DNA of 64,000 nt from Dacryopinax spathularia (Eukaryota; Basidiomycota; Dacrymycetes; Dacrymycetales; Dacrymycetaceae): the NCBI GenBank assembly GCA_037974965.1, contig JBBPFI010000015.1:593001-657000 (forward strand), read 5' to 3'. This document shows positions 1-12,789 of this stretch, one piece after another. A model generated the notes under the pieces. It was not told the origin of the DNA. It did no database searches and saw nothing but the letters and a program-made list of their open reading frames with translations. How positions within the stretch are numbered: the stretch's first letter is position 1; the number at the start of each line of letters is the position of its first letter. The position numbers and the translations under genes are program-made.

Positions 1-1152
1 CGCGCAGCAGCTTCCATTATCTTGCGGCCTGTGATCGTAGAGCCGGTAAAGGCGACCTTGTCGACGTCGTGATGATGCGTGAGTGCGTGCCCGGCTACGG
101 ACCCCAGGCCGGGAGTGCAGTTGAGCACGCCGGGAGGGAAACCAGCCTCGACGATCAGCTCGCAGAGTTTGAGCGCGGTGAGCGGCGTGAGCTCAGAGGG
201 CTTCATGACGATCGTGCAGCCGCAAGCGAGCGCAGGGGCGACTTTCCAGGCCCACATCTGGATCGGGTAGTTCCAGGGGATGCTGTCACACCATCAATCA
301 TCAGCACACAATTCTCTCTATACTCGCAGTTAGGGGGGCGTACATCTGACCACTAGAAGCACGGGTTAGTGAGAGCAGTGAGGGAGAAGGAGGGGGGGAC
401 GCACCAGACTCCGATGGGCTCGTGTTTCGTGTAGGCCAGCTTTTGCAGATCGTTCGTCTCGATCGTCATCCCGTGGATCTTGTCCGCCCAGCCGGCGTAG
501 TACCGCAAGCAGCCGACAGAGTCGCCGATATCAAAGTCCCTGTCCATCATTCGTCAGCCCAGCCCCCCAACATCACACTGCCCGCCGAGAGAGGAGAGCG
601 TCCGTCGTCATGGGCGGGAGGAGCAGAGACAGGAACAGGACGAGAGAAGAGTAAGGGCAAAGGCGAGCGCACCTAGCAATCTTGACCGGCTTCCCATTAT
701 CCAACGCCTCCAGCTCCGCCAGCACCTGCGCATCCCGCTCAATCAAGTCCGCAAGCTTGTACAGCAATTTCCCTCTCTCCGTCCCGGGGCAGTTCTTTCC
801 CCAGGTCGTCTTGAATGCCTTTCTGGCCGCGTGGACCGCGGCGTCGATGTCGGCGGGTTGGGCGGCTGAGACGCTGCAGATGACCTCTTCGGTCGAGGGG
901 TTGACGGTTCTGCTCGGGGGCTTAGCATATGCGCTGCGGAACCCGAATGCACTGCGCGAGTGAGAGGGAGGAAGAGGCAGGAGAGAGAGAACAGGGGAGG
1001 GAGGCAAGGGCAGAGGAGGCAGAGGGAAGAGCGACGCACTCAAACGTCTCCCCGCCCTTTGAAGGAACAAACTCGTTATTGATAAACAACCCCGTAGGAA
1101 CAGTGACCTTCTGCCCCGTAGGGAGCGAGACAGTCGTATGAACCTTCGACAT
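1..1152 (-). CDS. NAD(P)-dependent aldehyde dehydrogenase, 5' part (runs off the left edge)
   Basis: N-terminal half of an ALDH-superfamily enzyme that oxidises aldehydes to acids. The start is ATG at 1152; the opening residues [15 protein letters not shown] are followed by [17 protein letters not shown], the standard ALDH N-terminus. Frame-consistent splicing joins at least four exons (the last begins at 282): [14 protein letters not shown], then [18 protein letters not shown], then [19 protein letters not shown], the substrate/cofactor segment, and finally [16 protein letters not shown], the Rossmann-fold Gly loop. The catalytic Glu and Cys lie beyond the window. It lacks an obvious targeting peptide, so it is probably cytosolic. 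The closest kin are general fungal ALDHs, but the substrate cannot be told from this part. Confidence 0.93.
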
Positions 1153-2031
1153 CGTTTCCTTTCTTCCTTTCTGCGTTTCGTAAGTCTCTCAGATGATGAT
1201 CGTTGTAGAGTGTGGGACTCGTAGGTATGAGGAGAAGGGGGGAGGACAGCCCGGGCCTTGAGTGCTCTTCTTTGGTCTTGCGGCTGCGAGAGGGGCTTAT
1301 ATCGCAGAGATGGAGGGTGGAAGGGTAGGAGGTTCGCTGGCAACCCCAGACGATTACACACGCCCCAGCGAAGGACGGGGTGAGGAACGTGGTCTAAACG
1401 CGGCAGAGAACCGACCAAGCTGCGGGTTCGACGGGTCAGCTGGACTGAGGATTCCCGAAGCGTTCTGAGCGGGGAGGAAGGAGCTGATAGGATACGCGGA
1501 TTGGGTCTGTTATAGGATAACGACCACTGCTGGTTGATGTGACTGTGAAAGATGATCACTGTGTGGGTAGACACGAGGCCGATAAGCACCTCTGCGAGCG
1601 CGATGCTCGTTTGTCTGAGCGTGTCACGTACACCCGAACCAGCGGGGAAGGACGGGAAATAGCCGAGGAATGTGAATCACGTAAGCTCCACGTCCCCTCG
1701 CAGCCATAGGGGCAAGGGGGAGCGGGAGAAGGGTGAGAGGCGGCCCCGGGGTGATGGCGTGTGCTGCGTTGGAGTGGGAAGAGGAGGAGGGGAATCATAT
1801 GCCTAGCTAGTACTACACTTGGAGAGTAAGGATGTAAGGATATAGAAGCTTGGGAGGGGAGGGGAGGGTCCTTGATCAATAGGCAGAGCATGGAAGGAGA
1901 AGTAAGAGTAAGAGAAGAATAAGAGTCCGGTGCAGTGCCTCTAGTCCGCCGTCTTGAGCAACAATCAAATCAAGATGCTGCCCCATCCGCAGAAGGCCGC
2001 AGCAGCCCACTGGAGCGTCCCAGGTGCCAAC
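1153..2031. other. Intergenic spacer between the ALDH start and the kinase stop
   Basis: About 0.88 kb with no convincing coding exon. It should hold the ALDH promoter (read leftwards) and the kinase 3' end. A TATA-like stretch (minus-strand GATATAAGCC, about 1291-1301) lies some 140 bp upstream of the ALDH ATG. Nothing else was recognised. Confidence 0.5.
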
Positions 2032-3564
2032 TCAGTCCTTACATCCCGCCAACGCCCTCGCCCCCCTCCCCGCAGGATCAGCAATATACTCCACCCCGCT
2101 AAACACCAACCCCTTCTTCCTCAGCTCATCAAGGAACATCCCCCGGTATATGGGGAGACCCATCATCCCCCCTCCTAGGCAGAGCGTTGCGCGGGAGGCG
2201 ATTATGCGTTTGTTGTCGACTAGGGGGGCGGCTTGGTGCGCTAGGTCGCGGGCGGATTCGCGTAGGACTCCTGTGTTCGTGTCAGCAGGGTATCACAAGC
2301 GACAGGGGCGAAGATGGCAGGAAGAATTATGGAGGAGGGAAGGGGTAAGAGGGAGAGAGAAGGAGAGAGTTTGAGGGGAGAAAACGGACGCACCCTTCGC
2401 CCTCTCGCACCCGTACTCCGTGGCGCACTTAACGACCGCCCTACTCAACTCCGCAATCGCCAACTTCCTCTGATTAGCCGCAACACTCGCGCTCTTCCCC
2501 TCATCCAGCTCATACACCTTCGCCAGCAGCCCATCAGTCCCCTTCACGCCAAACCGTTCCCTAACCATCTCGTGCAGCTGCGTCTCGGGCGCGTGGGCGT
2601 CGTAGTCGTCCACCACTGCCCGCAGGGCGTTCCGCCCGATATGGAAGGCGCTCCCTTCGTCCCCCAGCAAAAACCCGGTGCCGCCACGTCGACCGAGGTA
2701 CTTCAGCTGGCCGTCTTCCACCCCCCAGGCAAGGCAGACCGACCCTGTCCCCGCTACGACCGTAAGCCCGCCCATGCTCCCGTTCGTCAGGATCGGAGCG
2801 GCGAGGAGAGCGGCGTCGTTCTGGATCACGAGTCTCTCCCCATAGGGTATGTCGAAGAACTCGGACAGCGGGCCCGAGAGGGCTAGTGCGTCACTTGGTG
2901 CGTCCACCCCGGCGAGCCCAACCCAGACAGAGGCGAACCGCACGGGCGAGCGCTGCACGGCGGGTGCTTCGGGCCGCTCGACCACCCAGAGGGAATGGTG
3001 TGCGTCTGGGTCGTTGAGGGAGTTGAGCTGGAGCGTATCGGCCGGATCGGGGGTCTTGGGCGGGGAAGGTGTACGGGGAGGAGTGCTGAGGGCCGTCACG
3101 CCCGCTGTACTGACCGTCAACAGCACCGGCGAATCGGCTTCGCTAGAGCTCGCATCTCCCTCTCCTTCGACATTCCCGTGCCCGTTCTCGGTCGGCGTAC
3201 TTGCTCCGCTCGTATCCACGCTGCTTGTCTTCCCTTTCCCCCGGCCTTTGGCACGCAGAGTGCCCTTCCTCCTCAGAGTCCCCTGCCGACTTATATGTCC
3301 CTCCCCAGCCTCGTTAACCAACACCAACTCGTCCCACTCCCTCGGCTGCAAATACTCCTTCGGAAGCTCGGCGATCGCCCGTTCCGTTGCAAGTTTCAAG
3401 GCGCTCACGCTGTTCTGCAAACCGACTTCGGCGATGTTGGACGTGCCTGCGAATCCGCGCGCGAGGATGCCCGAGGAGGAGGCGATACAGCAGGAGGTCT
3501 TGGTGCCGCCGCCGTCTATGCAGAGGTAAAGTGGGGAGGGTGGGAGGGTAGGGGCGGGTGACAT
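2032..3564 (-). CDS. N-acetylglucosamine kinase-like protein, BadF/BadG/BcrA/BcrD ATPase family
   Basis: Predicted cytosolic sugar kinase that phosphorylates GlcNAc, for example from chitin turnover. It has two exons, 3564-2394 and 2270-2032, that join in frame to give 469 residues. Visible family motifs are the phosphate-1 loop LCIDGGGTKTSCCIA near the N-terminus, the adenosine/phosphate-2 segment VVAGTGSVCLAWG, and GRRGGTGFLLGDEGSAFHIG. The second exon supplies the C-terminal LCLGGGMMG and the ending EYIADPAGRGARALAG typical of these kinases. A low-complexity Ser/Thr/Pro-rich insert (roughly residues 95-195) splits the N-terminal ATPase lobe and is absent from most homologues. GlcNAc rather than another amino sugar is an inference from fungal relatives. 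Confidence 0.88.
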
Positions 3565-5414
3565 GGTGTCGCTGCTTGCCGCTGCGTACTTGAGGGCGGG
3601 CAGAATGAAAGGAGGGAAAGGAGAGGAAATGTGTGATTTGGGGTGGACAGGTTGTTAATGTACCCTTCAGACTTCGCTCGCTGTCGATCGGGGAGAAACC
3701 AAAGTTGCTTGTTCGCTTGCTTGCTAGCAGTGAAAGTGTCACGTTGGGTTATGCGCTGTCGTCTGTCGGTGTGATGGTGTGCTGGTTGCGGTTGAAAGGC
3801 AATGTTTATAGAGTTGGATGACGTCGGCTGGATGATCACTTCACTCGCTCGCTCTATTCGGCCTTGGCGGTGCGGCCTCCTGCGGTACTCGCTGGATGGT
3901 AGGACGTGTGGAAGAGGCGTCGGGCACTGGACGCAAGAGGAAGCCGATGCGGACGGTGTCGAGGTGGGTGGGCTGATAGCGCTGTCTCCTATCCACCACG
4001 TGTGTCCTGCCCAGTTCCTTGAGGATGTTGTAAAGCCTTCCGATCCGCCTTCAGCGGCTGAGTGCGCTGGCGGCTATGCTGGAAGATGAAAGATGAACGG
4101 CGGGTAGGTAAGCCGAGAGTAAGAAACCAGATCCTGAAGTAGGCAGGTGTGATAGCAAACGAGGCCAGCACGCTGTAGTTTCTCGGTTTTGTTTCTAGGG
4201 TTCGCTGCTTCCGGGAATACCGCGTGGTGGGGTTCGGCGTTCCATATGGCGACTTTTGGGTTGTTCCGGTTGATCTAAGGAAAAAAGCGCAGACCAGGAA
4301 TAAACAAGAAACAGTTCGCTACGATGTTTATTATCATGCGAGATGACTATTGGTAACTTTTCCGAAATAACTTGTTCGAAGTTCACTGGCGCCCTCGTTC
4401 CCTGCGTCGTTGCGGGCCACAAATCCGCCATTACGAGCTTAGCACAATCTCCCAACCGCACCAGTAATACACCTCCTATACTCCTCTCCCTCATTATTGC
4501 TTCTAGAATATAGCGAAGGGCTTCGCTCAGCTTCAGAAGATGATCCATGGACGGGGTGGGGCTTTCGTAGGTTATGGGAATGAGCTCCACTCCAGAGTCT
4601 GAGCCCTCCGTGCACGGCACCGGAAGCGACCGAAGTAATTGAAGGGTCCTAGAGATCAAAGCGACGAACCGGTCGGGCAAGTTGTCGTGGGCTATACCGT
4701 TCACCGTAGTAGCTCAAAGCTCGCAACGGGGAGTCCAGGGCGGCGGAGTGGAGTGAGTGAGGTTGATTTCAGTATGTTCAGCATAGGCCATATCTGTGCT
4801 GCATATATGCGTCGCCCAAGAACCCGACTTGTTGAGCCCCCTTCGCCATTGGATCAGCATTTCAGAATCCAGCGGCAGCAGAAGCGGCAGCCCTCCAGAA
4901 TCCTTGCGCGGTCGTGTTATCGTGGCCATGCATGACACTAATGCCTCTGTCTGAGATATGGTAACGGCCAGAGACGTTAAATTTGCTGCCAGATCCTGTC
5001 AACGAGTCGACTAAAAAGGAATTCGTTGCTGTGAAAGGACAGAGCCAGGCAGCCGCCCCGGCTTGCCTGGACTGGAGTGGGACGGGCAGTCCACGTGCAT
5101 GCACGTGACCTCCGCTCGGCCTGGGGGTGGACCATTAACAGGGCTGTTCTGCCGCAAAACCTTTTGGTCCAGAATATGAGAGCGCGTTGTCCGGTGCTGC
5201 TGAAGTCATACCACGACTTTTCAACGCACAGTTGGTTGGTCGAAGTGGAAAGAAAGAAGAGACGCGTCGTCATAAGTCCTCAGCTGCTTCCGAAGAACGC
5301 GCGGTACCCGCACGCGTCGAGCCATCCCTGACAGACGGCCAGTAAGACGGCCATTCCTTTCGATTGAAAAGGCTGCCCTTCCTGCGCATATATCCTGCAA
5401 CATAACTGCCCGGG
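3565..5414. other. Long spacer upstream of the kinase and the CLASP gene
   Basis: About 1.85 kb between divergently transcribed genes (kinase to the left, CLASP to the right), so it carries both promoters. The only sizeable open frame is the orphan ORF at 4195-4704. Other open frames here are short and overlap on both strands. Confidence 0.45.
4195..4704 (-). CDS. Hypothetical protein, orphan ORF
   Basis: Single-exon open frame of 169 codons. The first half looks protein-like, with amphipathic leucine-rich segments such as RTLQLLRSLPVPC and HLLKLSEALRYILEAIMRER, followed by a basic, proline-rich tail. I recognise no domain, signal peptide or membrane segment. It could be a real small lineage-specific gene or a chance ORF in a long spacer. 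It lies between two housekeeping genes and shares no motif with the accessory island. Confidence 0.3.
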   Translation of the reverse strand: MNGIAHDNLPDRFVALISRTLQLLRSLPVPCTEGSDSGVELIPITYESPTPSMDHLLKLSEALRYILEAIMRERSIGGVLLVRLGDCAKLVMADLWPATTQGTRAPVNFEQVISEKLPIVISHDNKHRSELFLVYSWSALFSLDQPEQPKSRHMERRTPPRGIPGSSEP

Positions 5415-8400
5415 ATGGCCCCCAATTCCGAACGGATACAGACTCTGTTGGAGAAGTGCAAGCATCCAGGTGCGTATGTCTTGTCTGATGTGGAGTGCGT
5501 TGTGCTTAGGAGTGAGCAGATACGGACGTCAAGTCGGACGCGATCGCCAAGCTGCAGCTGGAATTTGAGGCGGCCTCAGAGGTGCGCATGCTACCCACTC
5601 GTCGGGGATTAAGGCTGACTTGGACTAGATACCAGATGCAGATACGATTATAGCGACGTTCAAGCCTTTCCTGCGCTCTGCAAATCCGCACTTGTCCCTC
5701 TCTGTCTTGTTTGCTTTACCGCCGCTTATTCGCCTCCTGCATACGGAGCATTCTGTCCGACATGCCCTGCTGGCATTTATGGCTCCCGGTGGAGGTGGGT
5801 TACTCGAGCGGATGGGCGACAACAAGGAGCGCACGCGAGAAGGTGCAAGAGAAGTGGTCGAGGAGCTCTGCGCAAGATGCCTGGCATTCGGGATTGGGGG
5901 CATGAAGGGAAAAGGCGTCGGGTCAAGAGGCGAGCCGGAGAGCGTGGGCGCCCTGTTTGAGAGATTCCTCAAGGAGGGCGGTTTTGGGAGCAAGGTCGCT
6001 CGGACCAGGGAGCAGTGTCTGATCCTGCTCGTCTCCGTCCGGAAAGCGCACAGCAACTTCCCTCTACGACCGTACCTCAGCCCGCTCATCGACGCCCTAC
6101 AAGATTCGGACGGAGCCGTGCGTGCTTGCGCTCAACAATCGATCGTTCTCCTTTTCGGGCCCGGATCGGGTGTTTCGGACACGGCAAGAACAGAGCTGAA
6201 GAAGGAAGCGGGGAAGAAGCAGGTTCGCAAGCAGATCTGGGATCCGCTCTGGGAACGTGTATGCGGTGTGGAACCGGTTACTCAAGAGTACATGGTCCCA
6301 ATCCCCGACGTCGACGAAGGCTTGGCCTCCTCTCAAACGAGCGAAACTGGTGTGCGCTCGCTGAAGAGAAGTCATAGCCACGGCGCTTTGGCTGCTTCTG
6401 CTGCCGCTAGTACGTCAAGACCAGCCAGCAGAGTAGGCGACTTGCCGAGTGATGCGGACGTGACTGCTGTGCATGTCGCATCTGCACGCGACCTGGAGAA
6501 CGAGTTCAATGCGATGCTACCTGCTTTCCAAGGAAAAGAGTCGGAACAGAACTGGATGCAGCGCGAAGCGGCGATAATGCGGGTGAGGGGGATGCTCAAG
6601 GGTGATGTGTGGAGACGGCTACCAGACGCATTCTTAGCTGGGCTGGGCCGTGGATTCATGGAGGCTAGCTTGAAAGCGGTATGCATGCTGATGCTTTACT
6701 TGGTTTGCTGCTGATTTCTTCCAGTTGGCATCATTGAGAACGACCCTTGCGTCCGTTACTTGCTCGCTCTACGCCACACTCGCCGCAACTCTGCGCCAGC
6801 ACTTCGACCCTTTTGTTGATACCGTCTTCCTCCCACTCCTGAGGATGTCCAGTTTAACGAAGAAGATCGCGGCTCAGCAGTCACAAGCGACCCTAACCAC
6901 CGTGATTGAGAACACGTCCGCTCACTCCCGCTTGATCCTGCCAAACCTGTTCGAATCCATGGCGGAGAAGAACGTGCAGACTCGGCAATACGCTGCAATG
7001 CATCTCCGTACGTGGCTTCTCGTGCATGGCCGATCACCAGTTGAGCACTACACCGGCGGGCTGGATGGACTCGAGAAGACCGTCCGTCGCGGCTTGGCTG
7101 ATCCGAATCCCGTGGCGAGGGAAGAGGGACGGAAACTGTTCTGGGCTTTCGAATCGCTATGGCCTGACAGAGCACGCGCCATCATGGATGGTCTCGACGC
7201 CAATGCTCGGAGAGGCCTAGAGCGGGCGAACACGAAGGTCGCGTCGCCGATGCCTGTTCATGTGCATGCAGCCGCTGCTGCGCCTGTCCCCTCAGCTGCT
7301 GTGCCGATCCCACCAGTACCTGCAACCATCTCGGCTGGTACGAAGACCGCCCCGGCAACACCTGCTACTGCGCCGAAGCGACCAAGCGTGCGCGAGATGA
7401 TACAGATGCATCGGGAGCAGCTCAAGAAAGCTGATACTGCTAAATTGGGCGTTGCACCTGGTTCGACCCCTTCCCTGCCGCGGGCCGTTACGAGTCCAGC
7501 AAGTGTCCAGCACAGCTCGCTCAACCGAGCACCCGCTGCTTCGACGCCCAGTGTGCCACCAGAACCATCTTCGGTTTCTCTTGCGTCCCCCCCTTCCTCA
7601 CCTCGACGCGCCCGCTCTCCCCCGATGACCGCTACAACCCCCACCAGACCTACCCATATTCCGGTCCCTGTACACAACCGCAGTCCCTCGGTTCCAGATA
7701 CCCCTACTCCCACAAAGCCTCGATCGGTCTCGGTCCACTCTCGCGCCTCCTCTGAACAGGCTACCTCGGGTGGTAGGGTGCGATCACCGGTCCAACGATC
7801 CCCGCTAAATCATGCGACTTCGACGCCGGCTGCTGGTAGAACACCCAGGACTGGGACGTCCAGACTCGCTTCACCACCCGTCTTCCCGGATGATGGTCCC
7901 GAAGATCTCACAGTCGCTAGTCTGCAGATGTCTGATGACAACGACGAAACTCTCCTCTTAGCACAGAACATGCCCTTGCCCAGCGAAGGAGAGGAGGATG
8001 AGACGTTCCACCCTTTTCAGATGTCACCGAAGCAGACCAGCAAAACGCCACCGCCGACAACGCGATCAAAGACGGCTCCTTCCAAGATCCCGATTTCTCC
8101 ATCACGGAAATCACACAATACCCGATCGTCCCTTTCCTCCACCGCCTCGAGTTCCCTGTTCTCGCCACCTCCCACTGCCAATACACCACGGAGTCATGAG
8201 CCAGTACCTCAATCTGTCATTGAGGATGCACTGCGCGCTCAGGCGGAACAGGCGGAGTCTGCTGCAAACATGCTGCTGGAGCTGGTCGAACCGGAAGACC
8301 GAACGCCATATGTCCGTGCTCCAACTGCCTCGCTTGCGTCATCCATCAGCACGGTCAGAGACGCCCCTGGCAAGGAGAATGCTGGTTTACCGCGCACCCC

Positions 8401-9660
8401 AATGCCGAACCGTCAGGCCTCTGCTATCCGTCAAGCCGCGGAGTCCTTCAGGAATAGTCCTGCGCAGCCACAACCAACACCGGGCATGCTTCGTGCACTG
8501 TCTGACAAGAGGCATGAAACTGGTTTGTGGCGAAGAAAGATTGCCCGTAAGCTGCTTCCCCCCGGGGTCTCCTTGTCCTTGTTAACGCCCCTGCTAGCAT
8601 TGAACGGGTCAAGGTTCCGGATGGACGCCGAAGAGCAAGCCGACAAGCTGGATCTGGCAACCACGTCCCTTGCCGCAGGAACCGCGACTGCTGCCACTTT
8701 GCAGGACGTGGCTCGAATCTGCGCGAGCAATCCTTGCAATAGCTTCTCGCCTACCAGTTCGCAGCTCTCTCCCAATGGATCCCAGTCGATGTCACTGCCC
8801 GATATCTGGAACGGTGGCAAGGCGTTCGATGGCTTGTTTGATGCGTTGATGAAGTTCTTGGTTCCAGAAAGGGTGAGAGAACCAACTGTTTGTATTACCC
8901 TGCAAACCCTGATGGTGTTCTCAGAATGGCGATGTACTCGAGTTTGGCCTCGTTCTCTTATGGGAAATGCTCGAGAATCAAAGGCCCCTGCTGGATGGTC
9001 GGCAAATGGAAATGTTTACTGCACTTCTCAACGTGCGCTGGTGCAATCTACCGAATGTCTTGCAAGCCACAAATGCCATCCGAGACGGCATTACCACAAA
9101 GTTCGATCCCGTCTTTGGAGTAACACAGTTGAACGCTTGCTTGCGTACATTTGTGCAGCAACCAATTCCACCTTCAGCGACGGAGGCGGTGAGATCCGCC
9201 ACATACGCATTTGGACTAGTGGGACTGGGCAAGTTCATCATGCGCCTGCCAGCCGAAATCTTGGAAGATGAGTTACCACGGCTGAAAGCGCTCTTACTTG
9301 GGGTAGGCTGCTGCTTCCCCACAAGCGGGCATCTCTCTGACTCTTCATCAGGCCTTAACGGATAAATCGTCCGAAGTGCGCGAAGCAGCAAGCCTGGCTG
9401 TAGTTGCGGCACAATTGGTGCTGCAGGACGAGATTCACCTCTTCATGCTGCTGGACGGCTTAGACAACGGAAAGAAGAACCTGCTCATCTATTACTTCGA
9501 GAAGTACAAGATCCGCAGCGCGGACGACGCGGTCACCCAAACGCATCGGAGGCAAGGCTCCGGTCAGGAACTGATCGAGAAGGAGATGAACAGGCTTGAC
9601 ATGCGAGCAACACCACCACGTCCCAGCCACCTGCGTACACATCCTAATGCCTCGACTTAA
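5415..9660 (+). CDS. STU1: CLASP/Stu1-family microtubule plus-end binding protein
   Basis: Spindle and microtubule-stabilising protein that binds tubulin through TOG/HEAT repeats. Six exons join without frame loss: 5415-5469, 5520-5581, 5629-6678, 6725-8872, 8925-9302 and 9352-9660, giving 1333 residues, the usual size for fungal Stu1. HEAT-like helices appear at residues about 40-250 (ATFKPFLRSANPHLSLSVLF) and form a classical CLASP_N TOG domain at about 360-560 (SRLILPNLFESMAEKNVQTR, then LEKTVRRGLADPNPVAREEG). A long Ser/Pro/Thr-rich basic linker, about 570-1000, carries SxP-like repeats suited to microtubule and EB contacts. A second helical repeat domain (DKSSEVREAASLAVVAAQLV) closes the protein. 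The next gene is convergent, 82 bp downstream. Confidence 0.93.
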
Positions 9661-9742
9661 CGTCCCTTTCCATTTCTTGGAGTTTTCCCCATTTGTAGCC
9701 TAGAAGCTGATACCCCCTTGTTGCCACGAGCAATTTATTGTA

Positions 9743-10949
9743 TCACTTTCCCTCGTCGTCGGAGACGGGATGAAGGGTTTGCCACCTTACGCGTGCTTGG
9801 CGAGATGTGCGACCATGACCGACATACTTCGCCACTGACGGAGTGTCAATGTCTGGTCAGCCTAGCGGAGACTTCGAGAATGAACCATCCTACCTTGTAC
9901 CCAGCTATTGCCAAAACGAGTGACAGCTACTTGCAGCCGCTTATCTTCCTCTTCGGTCCAGTGCTGTGGTGGTCTCTCAGTCAAGCTTGCGCGATAAACG
10001 CGTAGACATTGCATTATTGTCCTCCGAGTCTGATATTATGTCAGACAGCACGCAGACGCACTTGATAGGTGGGCTCACCTCGAACTTCTCATTGTGCTCC
10101 TGCACGATCTCATCCCAATCCAGCCCCGGTTGCCTATCTTCCTCCTTTTCACGCTCATGCAGCTTCCGCCTCACATCCTCAATAAGTGACATCTGCTCAT
10201 CCTCATCCCATTCCTCGCGATCAATCGCAGGACTATCGATCGTCATCCACTGCAACCTGCACTCAGCTCCAGTGCGGGGTGGCTTGGCCGCGCTCTCGTT
10301 CTGCAGGATCTTGGCGACGTTGTCCCACTGGACCTGGTCGTCCTGAACATCCTGGATGGCTGCCTCCGGGTCGAAGTTCCCGAGCGCGGCGATGACGCTC
10401 ACCCCGCGAGCTTTCGCGTCGATCACCACCGAGCGCCGGAGTTCCGTCTGCAGAGATACGCGCAGGGCAGCGCTCTCTTTGCTTGTCCATGGCCGCGGAG
10501 TAGTCATAATCCTGTGCTCCTCCGCCTTATCAAATGCGGCTCTGAACGGAGAGTCCTAACGCCAGTCAGTGCGCATGAGGTCATGCTTGAAAGCAGACGT
10601 ACATCGGCTCGCAGATCCACCCATCTGGTAGGTCCCGAGGCTAACCAAGCGCCTTTGACGTAGACGATCTCCTCGCCCTTCTCGGCCGGATCCTCATCCG
10701 AATCGAGAGAATCAAGATCCCCATCCTCTTCCTTCCATTTCTTCTTCTGCGCTTCTAGCTTCTCCACTTCTTTCTGTTCGGTCACGGGTCAATCAGCGAT
10801 CCGTTCGCGGTTGTGATAAGAGCGGAACTTACGAGAAGAGAGTCGACAGCTTTGATCCTCGTTTGGCATTCTGATGCGAAGTCGAGGATGTCTTGCTGAT
10901 GATCTCTGTTCGCTGAGATGGCGACTTCGGTCAGTTCGAGAGCCGTCAT
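9743..10949 (-). CDS. Protein with three Myb/SANT-like repeats
   Basis: Probable nuclear DNA-binding protein. Five exons (10949-10833, 10773-10603, 10555-10079, 10029-9894, 9834-9743) join in frame to give 330 residues. The N-terminus is a coiled, acidic/lysine-rich helix (VEKLEAQKKKWKEEDGD). Three Myb-type helix bundles follow: RPWTSKESAAL to RTGAECRLQW (about 117-188), EEWDEDEQMSLIEDV to TRRTIMQCLRVYR (about 195-268), and the most canonical, QHWTEEEDKRLQVAVTRF to GRTSRQARVRWQTLHP (about 276-322), with regularly spaced tryptophans. The architecture recalls SNAPC4/Myb-like proteins of animals and fungi, but the exact orthology is uncertain. It lies 0.2 kb downstream of ARP4 on the same strand. 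Confidence 0.82.
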
Positions 10950-11153
10950 GGCTTTGTGCTATCTCATGATGGTGGTGGTCGGGAGGTTGGAGAGGCAAGG
11001 GTCCCTTGATGATCCCGCGCTTTCACAGGGACGGGCGCTTGTTTGCTCCAGTGACAACTTGCCATGGAGGTGCAATCATGCAATGTATGCGAGAAAGCCA
11101 CATTTATATGGACATCTCTAATTACATACTCTACAACATGCACCGTACTACCA

Positions 11154-12789
11154 CTATTTACATCTCTGAGCAAGGATATCCGGCCCAAATTCCTGCACAT
11201 CACCATCAGCATCCTTGACTTAATTTGGGAAGAGAAAGATGACTTACGCTCCATTCTTCCCTGCTGACCCAGAGCTGGTGGAACGTCCCAAGCGAAGCAA
11301 GTATGCTTCCTCCCAGCCAGGAACCAAAGTGTCGCTCGAAATTAGTGGTGGGAATATGGAATTTGTAGTTTTTCTGTGAGGGCACACGTTAGCATACGCA
11401 GCTGTAAGCGCAATGGGAGCCACGTACGTTTCGCGTCAGGTTGGTTATCTCGAACAGTAGCCTCTCTTGGAATCCTGGTATCCTGCCTCCTCCACCGGTG
11501 AGGACCATATTCTGCATGAGGTTGCTCCGGACGTCGATGTCTTGCATCTCGAGCGAGTGAGCGATTAGGTGCTGCAAGGGGACTGCTTCGGAGAGGGGGA
11601 TCATGCGGCCTTGCGACGGGTGATTTTCGGCCACTGGTGGAGGTCCATATGCCTAGTCGCCGTTAGCAACAGATTTGCGGTCGGAAGTAAGGTAAGCTTA
11701 CCCGAATGCGGTTCAGTGCGGCGGTATTGAAGAAGATCTCTGCAGGCTGTAACCGCTCGCTGCCTTTGAAGATGGCTTGATATCCAGTCGGGAATTCGTA
11801 GAACTTGGTTCCTTTTTTGTCCGCTTCCCTGAAGGCCTGTCAGCAATCGAATGGATTGACTTAGCTGGTGACACGTACTCAACAGTGAAAGTCGTCTCTA
11901 AGGCCCCTCCGCAGACCTCGAGCCAATCCTCCACTACTCGTCTAGCCATCTGGTTCCTCCATGATGGATCGGCATTTGCCAGCCTATCTTGCCGCAGGGT
12001 GTAAATTGGCTTCGCATTGTAACCCATAGGTTTCTTGGATGCGATGAGTTGGTGTGAGTGCAGCTCGATCGCGTCTGGTCGTTCAGGTGTGGGGGTTGTG
12101 AGGGTCATATATGCGGTGTTGGTAAGGAGGGACATCCCGATTGGTTGTCGTTGTATACCTGAACGCTTATGAGTCAGAGACCGGGATGGTTGCACTTGGC
12201 CAGGTTGACGTACTTTTAGTGAGAGCGTACCCATCCACCACAGGCGTTACAGACGAGATATCCTGCCCCACGTCTACTACTAGCGCAGTCCCCTTCCCTG
12301 CGGCGAAGGCGGCACACACTGCGTTATTGACAACGAAGGTTGCGGGTGCTTGATACTTCTCGAACAGGATCTCAGCCATCTTCTCCCGGTTCCACTTATT
12401 GTTCCACGGCGGTTCGGTGAATAGGATGGGGTGGTCGGCGGTGTTACAGCGCATTCGGTTGTGGAAAGCATAGTTGAGCACATCCTCGACGGCGTTCCAT
12501 TCATAAACTGTGGGCAGATGAGTCTAGGGTTGATAATTTATCACCAGAAACGAGACGCACTCATTCCTTCACGCATGGGATTACTCAACCGCATCTTCGG
12601 TCGATATACATTGACCCCCTCATCTCCCACATAGTGCTTGTAGTTCCCAGTCGCTGGGTCTAAGACCGACCCATAAGTGGCGGGCATGTTGACCTTCGGT
12701 AGGTCCTCTCCAGCATAGCCCACCCGGGTCGAGTAGGTGCCCATATCGAGTACGATGGCGTTGACCTCATCTCCTCCGTATACAGCCAT
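11154..12789 (-). CDS. ARP4: Actin-related protein 4 (BAF53-like), chromatin remodelling subunit
   Basis: Nuclear actin-related protein shared by the NuA4, INO80 and SWR1 complexes. The start is ATG at 12789 ([20 protein letters not shown]); the YGGDE opening is diagnostic of Arp4. About seven exons were traced: 12789-12561, 12507-12214, 12158-11879, then exons carrying [37 protein letters not shown] with [38 protein letters not shown], and the last one [12 protein letters not shown] (stop 11156-11154). The phosphate and adenosine loops [20 protein letters not shown] and [12 protein letters not shown] are present. The upstream gene-free interval marks the left border of the accessory island. 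Confidence 0.93.
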
